This document shows positions 1 to 12,458 of a DNA stretch of 64,000 bases, one piece after another (within the stretch, counting starts at the first letter, position 1; each line of letters opens with the position of its first letter). Source of the stretch: Panopea generosa. Lineage: Eukaryota > Mollusca > Bivalvia > Adapedonta > Hiatellidae. Below the pieces are notes generated by a model that was given only the letters and a program-made list of their open reading frames with translations, made no database searches and was not told the origin of the DNA. The translations under genes were made by a program, and so were the position numbers. The stretch lies in contig CM055897.1 of NCBI GenBank assembly GCA_029582155.1, positions 92,393,829 through 92,457,828 on the forward strand, in the 5' to 3' direction.

Positions 1-2900
1 TACTACGTTTTATAAGCGTAGAAATACCTAGCCCTCAATACCTGACAGTGTGACTGTAACATCATAGCACTAGAACTACATGTGTCCCTTAGAAACCAAG
101 CGAAAACCGTAGAAGATCAAAGCACATTTCTTTAAAGAATGTGCATGATTTGGTCTATGATCGAACTAATTACTTCCTTAATGGAAGACTCGACCTCTTC
201 CACTTTTCTACCGCTTTGGTTTTGTAAATAGAAAACTGGCGGTGCAATGCATTACCAACAGATCACTCACTGCAAAGATGGTTACACGAACAATATGCAA
301 TGTGTGCTTTTATTTAGAATGTTTTTCGAATTTAATAAGATTTGGTCGTTTAAAGAATAAATCATTTTATAAAAAAAAAACTACTCATTACTAATTAAGA
401 AAAAAATTTATAGAAAATGTCTACTAGTCTACTTCCTTTTTAATTTCATATAAGCACATGATGAATGTTCAATTTGTGGCTCCGGTTAAATTTAAAATAA
501 AAATCAATTACACACCCACCTACTCGCATATAAACTATGTTCTGCTGCTGTTTAATTTTATAATTTCAGCAATGGACGTTCATCTTCACTTAGTTTGAAT
601 AGAAAGTTCAGACACATGAAACAATTTCCCTCCGTCACGACTCCATTACTAGTGTGAACGTATACTCATTCATTGCTTGGAACCGGCAACGTGGGAATTG
701 CGGCTCGTCAGGAGTACCATAAGGCATTGTAGATTGTGATTCCATTGCCATGTGGAGAGTTTTACAGCTTTTCACCAGTGCCAACAGCTTGTCACCAGTG
801 CCATAAACAGTTTAATCAATACAGACATGTTTTAAATCTATCTTATGTTAGTATTAAGCAAGATCTCTTTTGTAAATTAAGTTCAGTCTGATCATGTGAT
901 TGGCTGTTCCCAGAGTTCACTTGGTTATTTTAAATTGGTTTTAATTGCTTTTTCTACATGTAGCTGCAAATAGTCAGTTTAAATAGTTTATTAATATTGA
1001 TACATGTCTGTATTATAATTTCTCTGATAATTATTTGTAATATTATTATTCTCATAAATTCACTGAAGCCGTGACCTAGATTTACGGATAAGCCGAATTT
1101 GGCTTTTAATCCTTATATTTACATTATATTCTCCAACTATTTTAGATAAAACATTTCCGTTATTTTTGTAATTTTGATATTTAAAAAGCTAATTATACAC
1201 ATTAAACCGCAAAGCCAATGTCATGAATGTAACGGCGACGTTGTCAACATACTGAATAAGTGCACGCATTTGTAGGACAACTTACGGCAAACGTCACGTA
1301 AAACTAAGGGTAACGTAACGTCTCACCAGCAAAACAAAATCGCGCAACCAATGAAACGTAACTGAAACTGGTCCTTTTAGCTCCGCCCAGTTGCAAGTGT
1401 TTTTCATTGGGAAATGAAATGCAGTAATTCTATATAGTTCGTTTAGGCCGATTGCAGTGGGAATGTAAATATTTGCCATTAAAAGTAACCAAAGCTTATT
1501 TATTACAGTTTCTGTTATAAATGAACACAGGCTTGGATCTGCATATGAATTAATAATGTGAAATAAGAAACCAAGCAATTTAGGAAAGCGATGGTCAAAC
1601 TTATTATCATGCAGCCGCAGTCTCAATTGAATCAAATGGCTTTAATGTTTATATCGCGCAATGATATTACAGAAAGTGCACCGAGCCTAAGTACAGTTGA
1701 AAATAAAATAGGTTAAACTACTCCTAAAGCATTATTTTTAATTAGCTGTTATTGAAAGCGCATTGACTTTTAATATCTTCTACCAAGAAGTAAATAATAC
1801 TAAATATGACTGATAATACTCTGACTTTGAGAATAACATTGAATGAAACAGAGAACATATATATACTATACGTAACAGCTAACCCGCCACCTGACATTTT
1901 ATGTACCTGCAAGTTTATGTATTTTGTCAAATAGTACCAAAGAAATTTCCTTGAAACTTGGACTTGAATAAGAAAAAACACTGCTATATAAAATCCATAC
2001 ATATTTGTTTGTTTTTATCGTTTACGATGTTTGATAACGCTAGTAAATATTTTGACGAAGACTGAAACACAAAAGTAGCGAGTGAGCTGTTACGTTCAGT
2101 ATATATATTCATTAGTTCGAGATTCATTTTATTGTGATTATGTCTTTATCACAATGGCTGTAATTTTGAATAGCTGTCTATCTATACTGCGTCATCCTTT
2201 GCGGGTAATTCGTATATACATTATATGGAATTCTGTTTTAAAAAATAAGGACACTGTTAATGTTTGCTTCAACAGCATTCCCAGTTATCTGTGGTATAGT
2301 TTTCATGGATTGATTAACCTAAAACCAACACGCATTTACACTACACGTCTCACACATTTATTAATTGTGTACTGCTCTACATCAGAGACATGCACTTCTG
2401 GAACAACGAACACATGACCAATAGAGACATGTACTTCTGGAACACTGAACACATTACCAATGGTTCTAAAAGTGTTTCCATAGATTGTCATCTGTTAGTC
2501 CGAATATGCCGCAAAACAGGGGGTTGGCCAGATTTCTTTTTCGCAGTTTTGATGTTTTGATGACACTCCTTCTTTTTTGACAATCTGCCCATTTGTGGCA
2601 GTGTATCACTACGCATCTTTAACTCTTATATCTTCATCCAGCACTACCCAATACCACCCAAACATGGCAGAAAATGAAAATGTTCCAATGCTCTCATATG
2701 TACAAAGAAGTATGAACATTATACGCATTTTCAACAAAAATAATGCCCAACCGATTTACACAGCTCTATTTTCTTGGGCGCAATAATCAATAATAGTCAC
2801 TAAGGAGAGGTAATTTGTAAGTGGGACATATACTCCTACATGTATGAAACAAGTTAGCAAATGTGATTGCTATTTTAACGGTCCTGAACACAACTATGGA
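1..2900. other. Intron 8 (left part); no gene recognised
   Basis: AT-rich sequence expected to be part of the next intron of the two-pore channel gene. Small direct repeats are visible: a 20-bp unit twice near 769-808 (ACAGCTTTTCACCAGTGCCA and a near copy) and a 39-bp unit twice at 2384-2461. A somewhat less AT-rich patch lies at 1224-1440 and contains CCAAT-like pentamers, but I cannot call a promoter. No exon with a family match was found on either strand. Confidence 0.6.
2384..2461. repeat. 39-bp tandem duplication
   Basis: Two adjacent 39-bp copies, both starting AGAGACATG and ending ACCAAT, differ at about four positions. Nothing coding is implied. Confidence 0.85.
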
Positions 2901-2906
2901 TATTAC

Positions 2907-3033
2907 CTTCATGTTCTCTCTGTAGCTGTTATACGTGACGGCCAATAGAATGTTCAGCATGAGGTACAAGCAAAGTATAATGTAGACGGTGAAAAACAAA
3001 CAGTACCAACGGTTCTTGTCATAGGCCGGCATC
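2907..3033 (-). CDS. TPCN: TPC exon 8: S6 gate helix of domain I (aa 370-412)
   Basis: 127-bp exon, acceptor CTATTGTAG above 3033 and donor GTAATA at 2901-2906. One base completes Met370, then MPAYDKNRWYCLFFTVYIIL and CLYLMLNILLAVTYNSYRENMK. This is the S6 helix: MPAY, the FFxVY core and the NxLLAV end are characteristic of domain I in two-pore channels. It ends in phase 0. The following exons (inter-domain linker with degenerate EF-hand-like helices, then domain II) were looked for in 1-2900 and not found, so the gene continues beyond the left edge. Confidence 0.95.
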
Positions 3034-3199
3034 CTACAATAGACATATGTCAAAAACAAAACATTTATAAATTATATATTTAAATATTTATATATCTATT
3101 TTTGAAGATAAGAGTATGTTTCTCTTTTAAGGTGTATGAAAGGAAAAATAAGATACATTTCATGCAATCTGTATTGCAAAGGTGTACGTTTAAATTCTG

Positions 3200-3290
3200 T
3201 GAGTCCTCCTTGGCCAAGCGGTCTAAGGTGCTGGTGTCTATTAACCACTAACATGTTACCGCTGAGGATTCGAGTTCAGTTCGGTCCAAA
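3200..3290 (+). repeat. tRNA-Leu/Ser-like sequence (SINE head or tRNA pseudogene)
   Basis: The segment starts GTCCTCCTTGGCCAAGCGG, followed by TCTAAGGTGCTGG, which closely follows the A box and D arm of a class II (Leu/Ser) tRNA. A degenerate B box (GGATTCGAGTTC) follows about 50 bp downstream. The acceptor ends do not pair convincingly, so this is more likely a tRNA-derived SINE head or pseudogene than a working tRNA. It lies just left of the 71-bp satellite. Confidence 0.5.
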
Positions 3291-3429
3291 AACTTTATGT
3301 GAGAAGATTGCCAGTTACTTATGGAAGAACTTTGGTTCTGGTCACAGTTTCATTCTTTTCGATATGCTCGTTAAATTATGGCATGATTTGTTATATGTTA
3401 TAAATGTATCGAGACAATGATTTAAGAAA

Positions 3430-5642
3430 TTATTAAGTTATTCAGAATTTACAATCGAGCTAAACTCGACATGCTTAAGTTATTTTGATACTTATGTTAC
3501 ACCATTCGTTATTCAGAATTAACAATCGAGCTACACTCGACATTCTTAAGTTATTTTGATACTTTGTTACGTCATTCGTTATTCAGAATTAACAATCGAG
3601 CTACTCTCGACATTCTTAAGTTATTTTGATACTTATGTTACGTCATTCGTTATTCAGAATTAACAATCGAGCTACACTCGACATTCTTAAGTTATTTTGA
3701 TACTTTGTTACGTCATTCGTTATTCAGAATTAACAATCGAGCTACTCTCGACATTCTTAAGTTATTTTGATACTTATGTTACGTCATTCGTTATTCAGAA
3801 TTAACAATCGAGCTACACTCGACATTCTTAAGTTATTTTGATACTTTGTTACGTCATTCGTTATTCAGAATTAACAATCGAGCTACTCTCGACATTCTTA
3901 AGTTATTTTGATACTTATGTTACGCCATTCGTTATTCAGAATTAACAATCGAGCTACACTCGACATTCTTAAGTTATTTTGATACTTTGTTACGTCATTC
4001 GTTATTCAGAATTAACAATCGAGCTACTCTCGACATTCTTAAGTTATTTTGATACTTATGTTACGTCATTCGTTATTCAGAATTAACAATCGAGCTACAC
4101 TCGACATTCTTAAGTTATTTTGATACTTATGTTACGCCATTCGTTATTCAGAATTAACAATCGAGCTACACTCGACATTCTTAAGTTATTTTGATACTTA
4201 TGCTACGCCATTCGTTATTCAGAATTAACAATCGAGCTACTCTCGACATTCTTAAGTTATTTTGATACTTATGCTACGCCATTCGTTATTCAGAATTAAC
4301 AATCGAGCTACACTCGACATTCTTAAGTTATTTTGATACTTATTTTACGCCATTCGTTATTCAGAATTAACAATCGAGCTACACTCGACATTCTTAAGTT
4401 ATTTTGATACTTATGTTACGTCATTCGTTATTCAGAATTAACAATCGAGCTACTCTCGACATTCTTAAGTTATTTTGATACTTGTGTTACGCCATTCGTT
4501 ATTCAGAATTAACAATCGAGCTACACTCGACATTCTTAAGTTATTTTGATACTTGTGTTACGCCATTCGTTATTCAGAATTAACAATCGAGCTACTCTCG
4601 ACATTCTTAAGTTATTTTGATACTAATGTTACGCCATTCGTTATTCAGAATTAACAATCGAGCTACACTCGACATTCTTAAGTTATTTTGATACTTATGT
4701 TACGCCATTCGTTATTCAGAATTAACAATCGAGCTACTCTCGACATTCTTAAGTTATTTTGATACTTATGTTACGCCATTCGTTATTCAGAATTAACAAT
4801 CGAGCTACACTCGACATTCTTAAGTTATTTTGATACTTATGTTACGCCATTCGTTATTCAGAATTAACAATCGAGCTACACTCGACATTCTTAAGTTATT
4901 TTGATACTTATGTTACGCCATTCGTTATTCAGAATTAACAATCGAGCTACACTCGACATTCTTAAGTTATTTTGATACTTATGTTACGCCATTCGTTATT
5001 CAGAATTAACAATCGAGCTACACTCGACATTCTTAAGTTATTTTGATACTTATGTTACGCCATTCGTAATTCAGAATTAACAATCGAGCGAAATTCGACA
5101 TTCTTTAGTTATTTTGATACTTATGTTACGCCATTCGTAATTCAGAATTAACAATCGAGCTACACTGGACATTCTTGAGTTATTTTGATTCTTGTGTTAC
5201 GTCATTCGTTATTCTGAATTAACAATCGAGCTACACTCGACATTCTTGAGTTATTTTGATACTTGTGTTACGCCATTCGTTATTCAGGATTAACAATCGA
5301 GCTACATTCGACATTCTTAAGTTATTTTGATACTTGTGTTACGTCATTCGTTATTCTGAATTAACAATCGAGCTACACTCGACATTCTTAAGTTATTTTG
5401 ATACTTGTGTTACGTCATTCGTTATTCTGAATTAACAATCGAGCTACACTCGACATTCTTAAGTTATTTTGATACTAATGTTACGCCATTCGTTATTCAG
5501 AATTAACAATCGAGCTACACTCGACATTCTTAAGTTATTTTGATACTTATGTTACACCATTCGTTATTCAGAATTAACATTCGAGCTATACTCGACATTC
5601 TTACGTTATTTTGATTCTTGTGTTACGTCATTCGTTATTCAG
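3430..5642. repeat. 71-bp satellite array, about 31 copies
   Basis: Unit of 70-71 bp beginning TTATTCAGAATTAACAATCG and containing TCGAGCTACACTCGA, TTCTTAAGTTATTTTGATAC and ACGCCATTCG. Each unit holds a small inverted repeat, TCGAG-N5-CTCGA. Copies from about 3520 to 4085 alternate strictly between two variants (loop CTACA with ACTTTG; loop CTACT with ACTTATG), a 141-bp dimer. The right end is more diverged. It lies in intron 7 of the channel gene. Confidence 0.97.
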
Positions 5643-7989
5643 CATGAAACTAACCCAAACTCTGACCATCTCAGCCTCCGATTTGAAGAGATACACATGT
5701 GACGAAAAACGCCTTGCACATATAGAAATCCATAACATCGGTGTATTTTGTTACGCCGCTATACTTTTCTGTTGGTTGGTAACTTTATATTTACCTTTTA
5801 TATATGAATAGTCTAAGTATTCATTATTGTTTATTAAGTTAAATTAATAAACGTACAGAAAACGTAGTAAATAAACTGTCAGGTAGACGCTTATTGAATT
5901 GGATTAAGGATGGTAATTCAATTGAATCGCATTATCTCGAAAGTCATTATGTGGTCGTACAACACTAAGGATGCCCGATTGAAGCCATGTGACTAGGTCA
6001 TGTGACTTCTGCTATATAACAAGCTGACCGCCTGTATTCTTGTCAGTCTGATGTTACAACTCGACGGAGAAGGAGCTGCAAGAAGACTTTGCATAATTAA
6101 TTTATCAATTAATTATTATTATTTGGTAATACAGGCTGGGACTTTGGACCGAGGTAACAAGTGAACGAGGGATTCCCAGAAGTACAGTTTCAACTCAGAA
6201 TTGCAGAATCCTCTGAAACTTGTGAACAGTGCTCCGGGTCGTAGTCTGTTGGGTGCCATTGTTTGCCTCAGACAGGTGTTGGGACAGGCTTGGAACATTG
6301 CTGCAGAACTAGTTTTATTTAGTTAAAACAAAGTCCTGAGCAAGTGTTTGAGACGTAAGTCTGATACTTTGGTGCAGCTCGGAGTTTCGAGTTTGGTGTG
6401 CTGCAGGACTAGTTTTATTTATTTAAAACAGAGTCCTGGGCATTTGTTTGGAGTGCTGCAGGACTAGTTTTATTTATTTAAAACAGAGTCTTGGGCATTT
6501 GTTTGGAGTGCTGCAGAACTAGTTTTATTTATTTAAAACAGAGTTCTGGGCATAGTGTTGTGCGAAACGTTGGTTTGAAATGTTAGTTCGAAACCTTTAT
6601 AATTTGGTTTTATATGTAAAGTTAATTGTTCGTGATTATTCTTTTTTAAACACGAATCATTTGTTCAATCATTTGTCAACTAATCATAAAGCAAAGTAGC
6701 TTGAGGAAAATTATTTCACCATTTATCTTAAATCGAACGGCAAGTAGTCCAAGGAAAATTCTTGTATATCATATTTATTAGTAGTGGTGTGCACAATCCG
6801 CTCGGTGCACGTTACACACACTTGGATATTGAATGACAAAAATAGAACATTTCATTTCTTTAAAATATACCGCAACCAGGGACGTATCGAAATTGAACAG
6901 TTAAGAAAGTTTTAGATATTTATATAAGTGATACGGAAACCCAGACAGAAAGCAAGAAAACAACGTTTTTGAGGGGCATTATGTCGAGCTGTGAACCGAA
7001 TCCGCAACCTTTGGCGTGAGCTGTACACTCTCTTTAAACTACACTATCGCCCCGCGAGCGCTGTGAGCGCTGAAAGCCTGGGGCTGATTGTGTCGTGATG
7101 GAGAAGTAGGTTAGACTGTTTTTTTAAAAACTTTACTCCAAGATTAAAAAACGTGATTTAAGTAGTCAATCTTCATAATTTGTCCTCAAATTATCCGGTT
7201 TGGTTTTGTTTATATCACACAAATTATAGCATTATATTCATATGAATAAAAGTATTAATAATTTAAATGGTACCGCCAGGTTTTTCCAATTGCAAAATTA
7301 AATGCCAAATAATTTACTTTCAATACGTATTTCAAAATTATTTCACTGACCAATCAGCGACGAGATAATCGGAAAGGCTCCCAACAGAGTAATTTAGACC
7401 TATTTAGTCAATATACACTGCCATTGGCTAGAATTGTTAAATACGCTATCATATCCATGGGTATCGTCAACGTATTTATCGAATTGCTAATGTTATTTTT
7501 TACGTCTACAGCTGCCAACAGTCGAGTGGACGGTAATGGTCAATAAAGCGACGTAGTATAGGGAGAAGTAACTGAGTTATGAATTGTTGTTTGTATAATT
7601 ATCATGATTTTATATATTTTGATAATGGGAATTGGACATGTACAGGTGATTATGATTATGGATTAGTTAACAGAAATCTAGTTTGTTGTAATAGTCTACT
7701 TATTTTTTAAAACTAGGTTAGTAATAGTGACATTACCTGGTCTGTTTGATTATATCCTTCCAATATTCTTTTTGGGTATTTCCGCTGACATATTGGAAGG
7801 GGTGTAACATTTACAGGTAGGCCATTTACATTTAGCAGTAACTGATTGAAAGCCAAACATATACACATTGATCAGATTGAGAGATTCTAGCAAGCTGAAC
7901 ATTGCCTACAATGTTTATTTATAGTATCATGTCATATATGAACAGCGCGCTGAGTCATGTAGAAACATAAGCGACGATCATTTACGTAC
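5643..7989. other. Intron 7 remainder; promoter-like and repeat segments, no gene
   Basis: No coding sequence recognised. The stretch 5940-6300 is notable: CATGTGACTAGGTCATGTGA followed by CTATATAACAAGC near 6010 looks like a TATA-type core promoter, perhaps from a long terminal repeat. A 55-bp repeat follows at 6297-6557. Around 7040-7080 is a GC-rich GCGAGCGCTGTGAGCGC motif, and 7340-7440 has CCAAT-type motifs. Confidence 0.45.
6297..6557 (+). repeat. 55-bp tandem repeat, three copies plus one displaced copy
   Basis: The unit TGCTGCAGGACTAGTTTTAT followed by TTATTTAAAACAGAGTCCTG and GGCATTTGTTTGGAG occurs three times in tandem from about 6401. A diverged fourth copy lies at about 6300, separated by some 50 bp of other sequence. 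It sits a few hundred bases downstream of a TATA-like box. Confidence 0.9.
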
Positions 7990-8094
7990 ATTACATCCGG
8001 GTTATTTGCAGTTGTTACTAGCACATATAATTGCCAGAAACTTTCCAGGTAGTTCTTGAAGTATTCACTTCCGTCTGGGAAATTCATGTCCATC
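7990..8094 (-). CDS. TPCN: TPC exon 7: pore loop and filter I (aa 335-370)
   Basis: 105-bp exon, acceptor TTTCCAG and donor GTACGT at 7984-7989. One leading base completes Arg335, then it reads MDMNFPDGSEYFKNYLESFW and QLYVLVTTANNPDV, ending in two bases of Met370. The W-x-L-x-V-L-V-T-T-A-N-N-P-D-V-M block is the pore helix and selectivity filter I of two-pore channels. Family members carry TTAN or TTSN here, so the filter looks intact. An antisense LINE fragment begins within about 50 bp of the acceptor, inside intron 6. Confidence 0.95.
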
Positions 8095-8136
8095 CTGGAA
8101 AGACACGGTAGTGATAACTACGTTCATTTATATAAA

Positions 8137-9540
8137 TAATAAGTTACATGCGAGTGAATTCAAATCTTTAGGTATAAAATTTAATGTAGATCTAAACAAA
8201 ATAAATAATATTAACTACAAAAAAAGATAAATAACATTAATTAAATAATAAAATTAGGGAAAAGGAGATATTTAACTCCTTTAGGAAAAATAACAGTCAT
8301 AAAAACATTATTACTACCTATTTTAAATCACTTATTTATTTCTCTCCCAAATCCAGAAGATCACTTTATAAAGGAAATAAACACAATATTTTATGATTTT
8401 TTATGGGAAGGAACTGCTAAAATTAAACAAACCATTATGGTAAAACAATATATTAAAGGAGGTTTAAAAATGATAAACACTAAAGCATTTATTAACTCAC
8501 TTAAAGCAACAATGATTAGAAGACTGCTTTGTAACGGCAGAAATTGGATGAAAATAATAGGTAATGTTATTTGTTTACCAAATTTATTAAATTATGGAAA
8601 GCTTTCACCAAAAACATCATTACTAAAATAAGCAATACCTTTTGGATTTAATGTACTGAAAGCGCACAGGCCTTTAACAGAACAAACCAAATTAAACTCG
8701 GCGGAAGCATTTGTTCAAACACCAATATTTCACAATGAAAATATACTAATAGGAGAAGAACCAATAAACAAGAAATTCTGGAGTGTTAAAGGGGTGAACT
8801 TAATAAATAACATAGTTTCAAAGGGAGGAGAATTTTTAACAGAACTAAAATTTAAAAACATGTTAAACATGTTCCGTGGGGGTAATTCAAGCAGTAAAAC
8901 AATATGCCAAATATACTGGAATTTTCATGGGAAACACAAAACTACAAACCCACTACTACCCGTATATGTTAATATTTACTTTAAGTAAAACATAGGTTAT
9001 AAGGACTTTTATAATCTGTTAAATAACCAACAGCAATACAAAAATGGGAAAACATTTACAATATTTCAGAAGAAACTTGGAAAGATATATTCAAGTCACC
9101 TTTTAAATGTAAATATAGTTTTACTGTCCAATGATTTCAAACCAGAATTAATCATAGAATATTATCCACTAAAATACTTATATAGAATCAAAGCTATGCA
9201 TAGTCCCTTATGTCCATACTGTGATCAGGAAAAAACAATAACCCACTTATTCTGGACATGTAAAAAAATCCGGTCCTTTTTTACAAAAGGTACAGTCATG
9301 GCTTAGAAGAAATAATGTTATAATACCCTTTATATAAGAATAATTTATTTTCAATATAGGAGAAAAATTCACAGCTGAAGAATTATTTATCATCTTATAT
9401 ATTAAATTTTATATATTCTCAGCTTTAATATAGATTCTTCACTTTCAGTTATCGCTTTCAAAAACAGACTTTGTATTGCGTTCAATCTAAACAACTTGTA
9501 CATTTATGGACTATCTTTTTTTTAAATAAACTACAATATA
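8137..9540 (+). mobile_element. LINE 3' fragment (ORF2 C-terminal part), decayed
   Basis: Plus-strand remnant of a non-LTR retrotransposon, antisense to the channel gene and inside its intron 6. Conceptual translation across frameshifts shows SEFKSLGIKF (8153), then LTPLGKITVIKTLLLPIL, FYDFLWEG and YIKGGLKMINTKAFINSLKA (about 8270-8510), the conserved post-reverse-transcriptase segment of LINE ORF2. Further on come HSPLCPYCDQEKTITHLFWTC (about 9200), a C-x2-C...H-x4-C zinc-binding tail, and FTAEELFIILYIKFYIF (about 9370). There is no reverse transcriptase core, so the copy is 5'-truncated, and several stops and shifts make it inactive. It appears to be of the same type as the minus-strand LINE at 23.5-25.9 kb. 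Confidence 0.88.
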
Positions 9541-9849
9541 TAACCTAGGAATAATAAAAAAATGCCTGTTTCATTATTCTATTGCAGATATATAATTATA
9601 TTGTCCGACTGAACTTAATCCTGCCAGTTGATTACATAACATCTTAAATATTTAAAAAATATAGTATCAACAATCAAAAATTAACAAATCACACAGTTCA
9701 GAGTTCAAACACCTCTTTTGTAGCTGCTTATAGTTAAAAATATCACACAAATATAAAAATAGAAGGCGAGTGTGGAGTGAAAATGATATTGTAATGTTAT
9801 AACTGTTTGATAGTATATATTTATGTAAATATGTAACACTATCTGAATA

Positions 9850-10340
9850 AATGGGCTATTACAGATGTATTAATTATACATTCACTCCGGTACACATAAA
9901 CATTACATGTGTACCATCAAAGTTGTGATATAAACAGTGACACTTATCAATGATATGTACACTCCGGTAGACATAGACGTGTACAAATAGTGTTGTGAAA
10001 TAAACTGACAAATGTATCAATAATACATTCACACCAATGGACACAAAAACTACATCCAATACTGGGAATAAACGTTACATGTTGTAATATAAACAAATGT
10101 ACAAATACCAGTAGACATATGCAAAACATTACTGGAAATGAAAGTCATATGCGAAAACAGAATGCTGTAACCTAAACACACAGATGTATTAATGATACCA
10201 TATATACTCTCAGGTGGATATATACGTTACGTACACAAAAACAATACTGGACATATATGTCGCAGTTGTACTCACAGTTTTGTATATAAAACATAAATAC
10301 ATGTATATTATACTCTCCAATGGGCATAATAGAATATCGG
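9850..10340. repeat. Degenerate tandem repeat, five to six diverged copies
   Basis: Loose units of about 70-100 bp, each with ACATTCACTCCGGTACACAT-like starts (CACTCCGGTAGACATA, CACACCAATGGACACA, CTCAGGTGGATATATACG, CTCCAATGGGCATAAT), a TTACATGTTGTAATATAAAC-like middle and ATGTATCAATAATA-like ends. Copies are strongly diverged, so the array is old. Confidence 0.7.
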
Positions 10341-12122
10341 TTTCAACTTGCAATTCAATTTAATTTCAATTATTCTGACGTAATAATTCCATATACATTG
10401 CCTAAAATGATCCAAAAATAGAATATATATACACTAGAAAGCTGTATAAATTACAGGCAACATGTGATATAGTTACTTACTGAATTTAGTCTTAAATTAC
10501 CCCACCTATAATCTCCGATATTTTGAGATTGTGTTTACATAAACAATACAACATTATATTTATACTAGAATTGAACATGGTATATTGAATGAAATGTTGT
10601 GTTATATCTGTATAATGTAAAATTCGTGATGTATACTAACCAAATATTAAAACAAAAACAGCAGCTATACGAAACATTAATAAAAACCCGGAAAATGTTA
10701 ACCTGTTTATTCATATATTTAGACATAAAATAATCAACAAGGCCGTCCTTTAACGGGGAATGATGGACTTTCATGCTCCTTTTTCATGATTCACTAAGCT
10801 GGAGATCATGTACTAATACGCTGGCATAGCTGGCATTATGACTTAGATGTTGTCTTACTTTCTCAGCCAATAAAATCGCTAATTTTTTTTTTCAAAATCG
10901 AACATCCTATTTAACATAAAATGTAATTATGTATGCTAAACAGTATACTAACATAGAATAATGTAGAATTTCTTGTTAGCGAATACGTAATTAAATGTTT
11001 GAGCCATTACGGTTTATAAAACATGCACGTTCATTGGCAAAGGAAGAACTCAGTATGAATCTAAACCAAACCGTTCTCGCAAAACGTCTTTGAACTGAGA
11101 TGGACTCGAATCCACGACATCAGTGGTAAAGAAATTATTGAGTTATCTAATATAACGCCCTGTCACTTGAATAACACGTCTTTAACATAAACATCGCTTT
11201 CCTGAGAATATAACATCTCGCAAGTTAGTGTGGACGTTATCCTGAGATTCAAGCAGAATTTTATATTATTTCGCCCCCAACAAGTATGCCTTTTCATTGG
11301 ATGACAGCGGTCACGTGGTGACCAATTATTTTTCTATAGTGGGACAGTAGATTTTCATAGAGAGCAGGCAAATCGAAATGTCGTTAAACAGCATTTTTGA
11401 CTATTGAAAAAATCGTATACTATACTCCACAAAATTGAAAATTTCAAATTGGTTCACCCCTTTGATAATGCTTACAACTATTCTTCCATTTGTTCTAATT
11501 TAACTTAAAACTGTAAACTGCTAATGCATACATGCTTACATGCTTCTACAAGATGCACGGTATCAATAGCAAATGTTACTCGTAAAAATACGTACTCTAA
11601 ATCATGTCTGATGTTGTAGTTTTACATTTTGCCGATGAATCACGCATCACTCCCTATTCATCGAACCGACCCCACATATTTCCGTAGGGGATCAGTAACA
11701 ACCAAATAACTTACAATATAACGATGTTCCCAATAATTAGTTCATGCCATTTTACTGATATTATTGACAACAAACGTGCAAATGTTTGTCGATATTTCAA
11801 ATGCATTTTCATTTTATTTGATTTGATTATCGTTTAAAATAGCGATTACCATTTGTCATATAATGCTGATATTAGCAATTATATATCTATCTCTTAATTT
11901 CAGTATCTGTTTTTGAGAAAAAAACATCAACATAGTTTCGTAGTTAACAGTTCTGTAAATACAACAATATTTGGTTAAACAATGTCTGTATCCACATTTG
12001 AAATATTACAGAACCTGGACATTTATTAGTTAAACCAAATAAGCCGATATTTCCCTTTTCCTATCTAAAAATACTTTAAACTATTAATTTTAAAGCATAG
12101 TTTTGCGCCAAAACCCACTTAC
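10341..12122. other. Intron 6 remainder; nothing recognised apart from a weak tRNA-like box
   Basis: AT-rich sequence without coding similarity. On the minus strand at about 11090-11160 there is a B-box-like GGATTCGAGTCC, but no convincing A box or cloverleaf; it may be an eroded SINE. Confidence 0.4.
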
Positions 12123-12241
12123 CTGTTTTGAAACATTTTCATCGCCACAAGAGAGAAGACGACAATAAGGAAATAGAAGAGGACGATCACGTGGGCAATT
12201 TGATTTAGCGTTCGTCTGATGTTGCCCCAAGCACGACGCAA
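12123..12241 (-). CDS. TPCN: TPC exon 6: S4-S5 linker and S5 (aa 296-335)
   Basis: 119-bp exon, acceptor ATGTTTCAG and donor GTAAGT at 12117-12122. It reads LRRAWGNIRRTLNQIAH, then the hydrophobic S5 helix VIVLFYFLIVVFSLVAMKMF, then QN and two bases of a split Arg codon. RRxxxNIRRTL matches the S4-S5 linker of two-pore channels, the region that contacts PI(3,5)P2 in solved structures of the family (established knowledge; not tested here). Arg297, Arg298, Arg304 and Arg305 give the linker a dense positive charge. Confidence 0.93.
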
Positions 12242-12458
12242 CTGAAACATAAAATATAACTTGATTTGTATAATTGTAACTAGTCCCCTTATGTTATGGT
12301 ATTTGTATTCATATTTATATAAAATAAAATTAAAAAATCAATAAATAAAAGCAATGTTCTATTGCAGTTAATCTGAGTGTTGCGTTACTAAAGTCTTTCG
12401 ATATAGTATCTAAGCTCATTCGTTCCGATTATAGCTAAAAAAATTCATGTTGACCTAC

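Noticed and set aside
145..260. Minus-strand open stretch ending KVEEVESSIKEVISSIID, considered as a channel exon
   Set aside because: It resembles a coiled-coil end but has no family match, no consensus acceptor in the right phase, and the domain II exons that should precede a C-terminal exon are absent.
3200..3290. Functional tRNA-Leu gene
   Set aside because: The A box is good, but the B box is degenerate and the acceptor ends do not pair.
3430..5642. CRISPR-like array because of regularly spaced near-identical units
   Set aside because: The whole 71-bp unit is conserved with no variable spacers, and the genome is clearly eukaryotic (spliced gene, SINEs, LINEs); it is a satellite.
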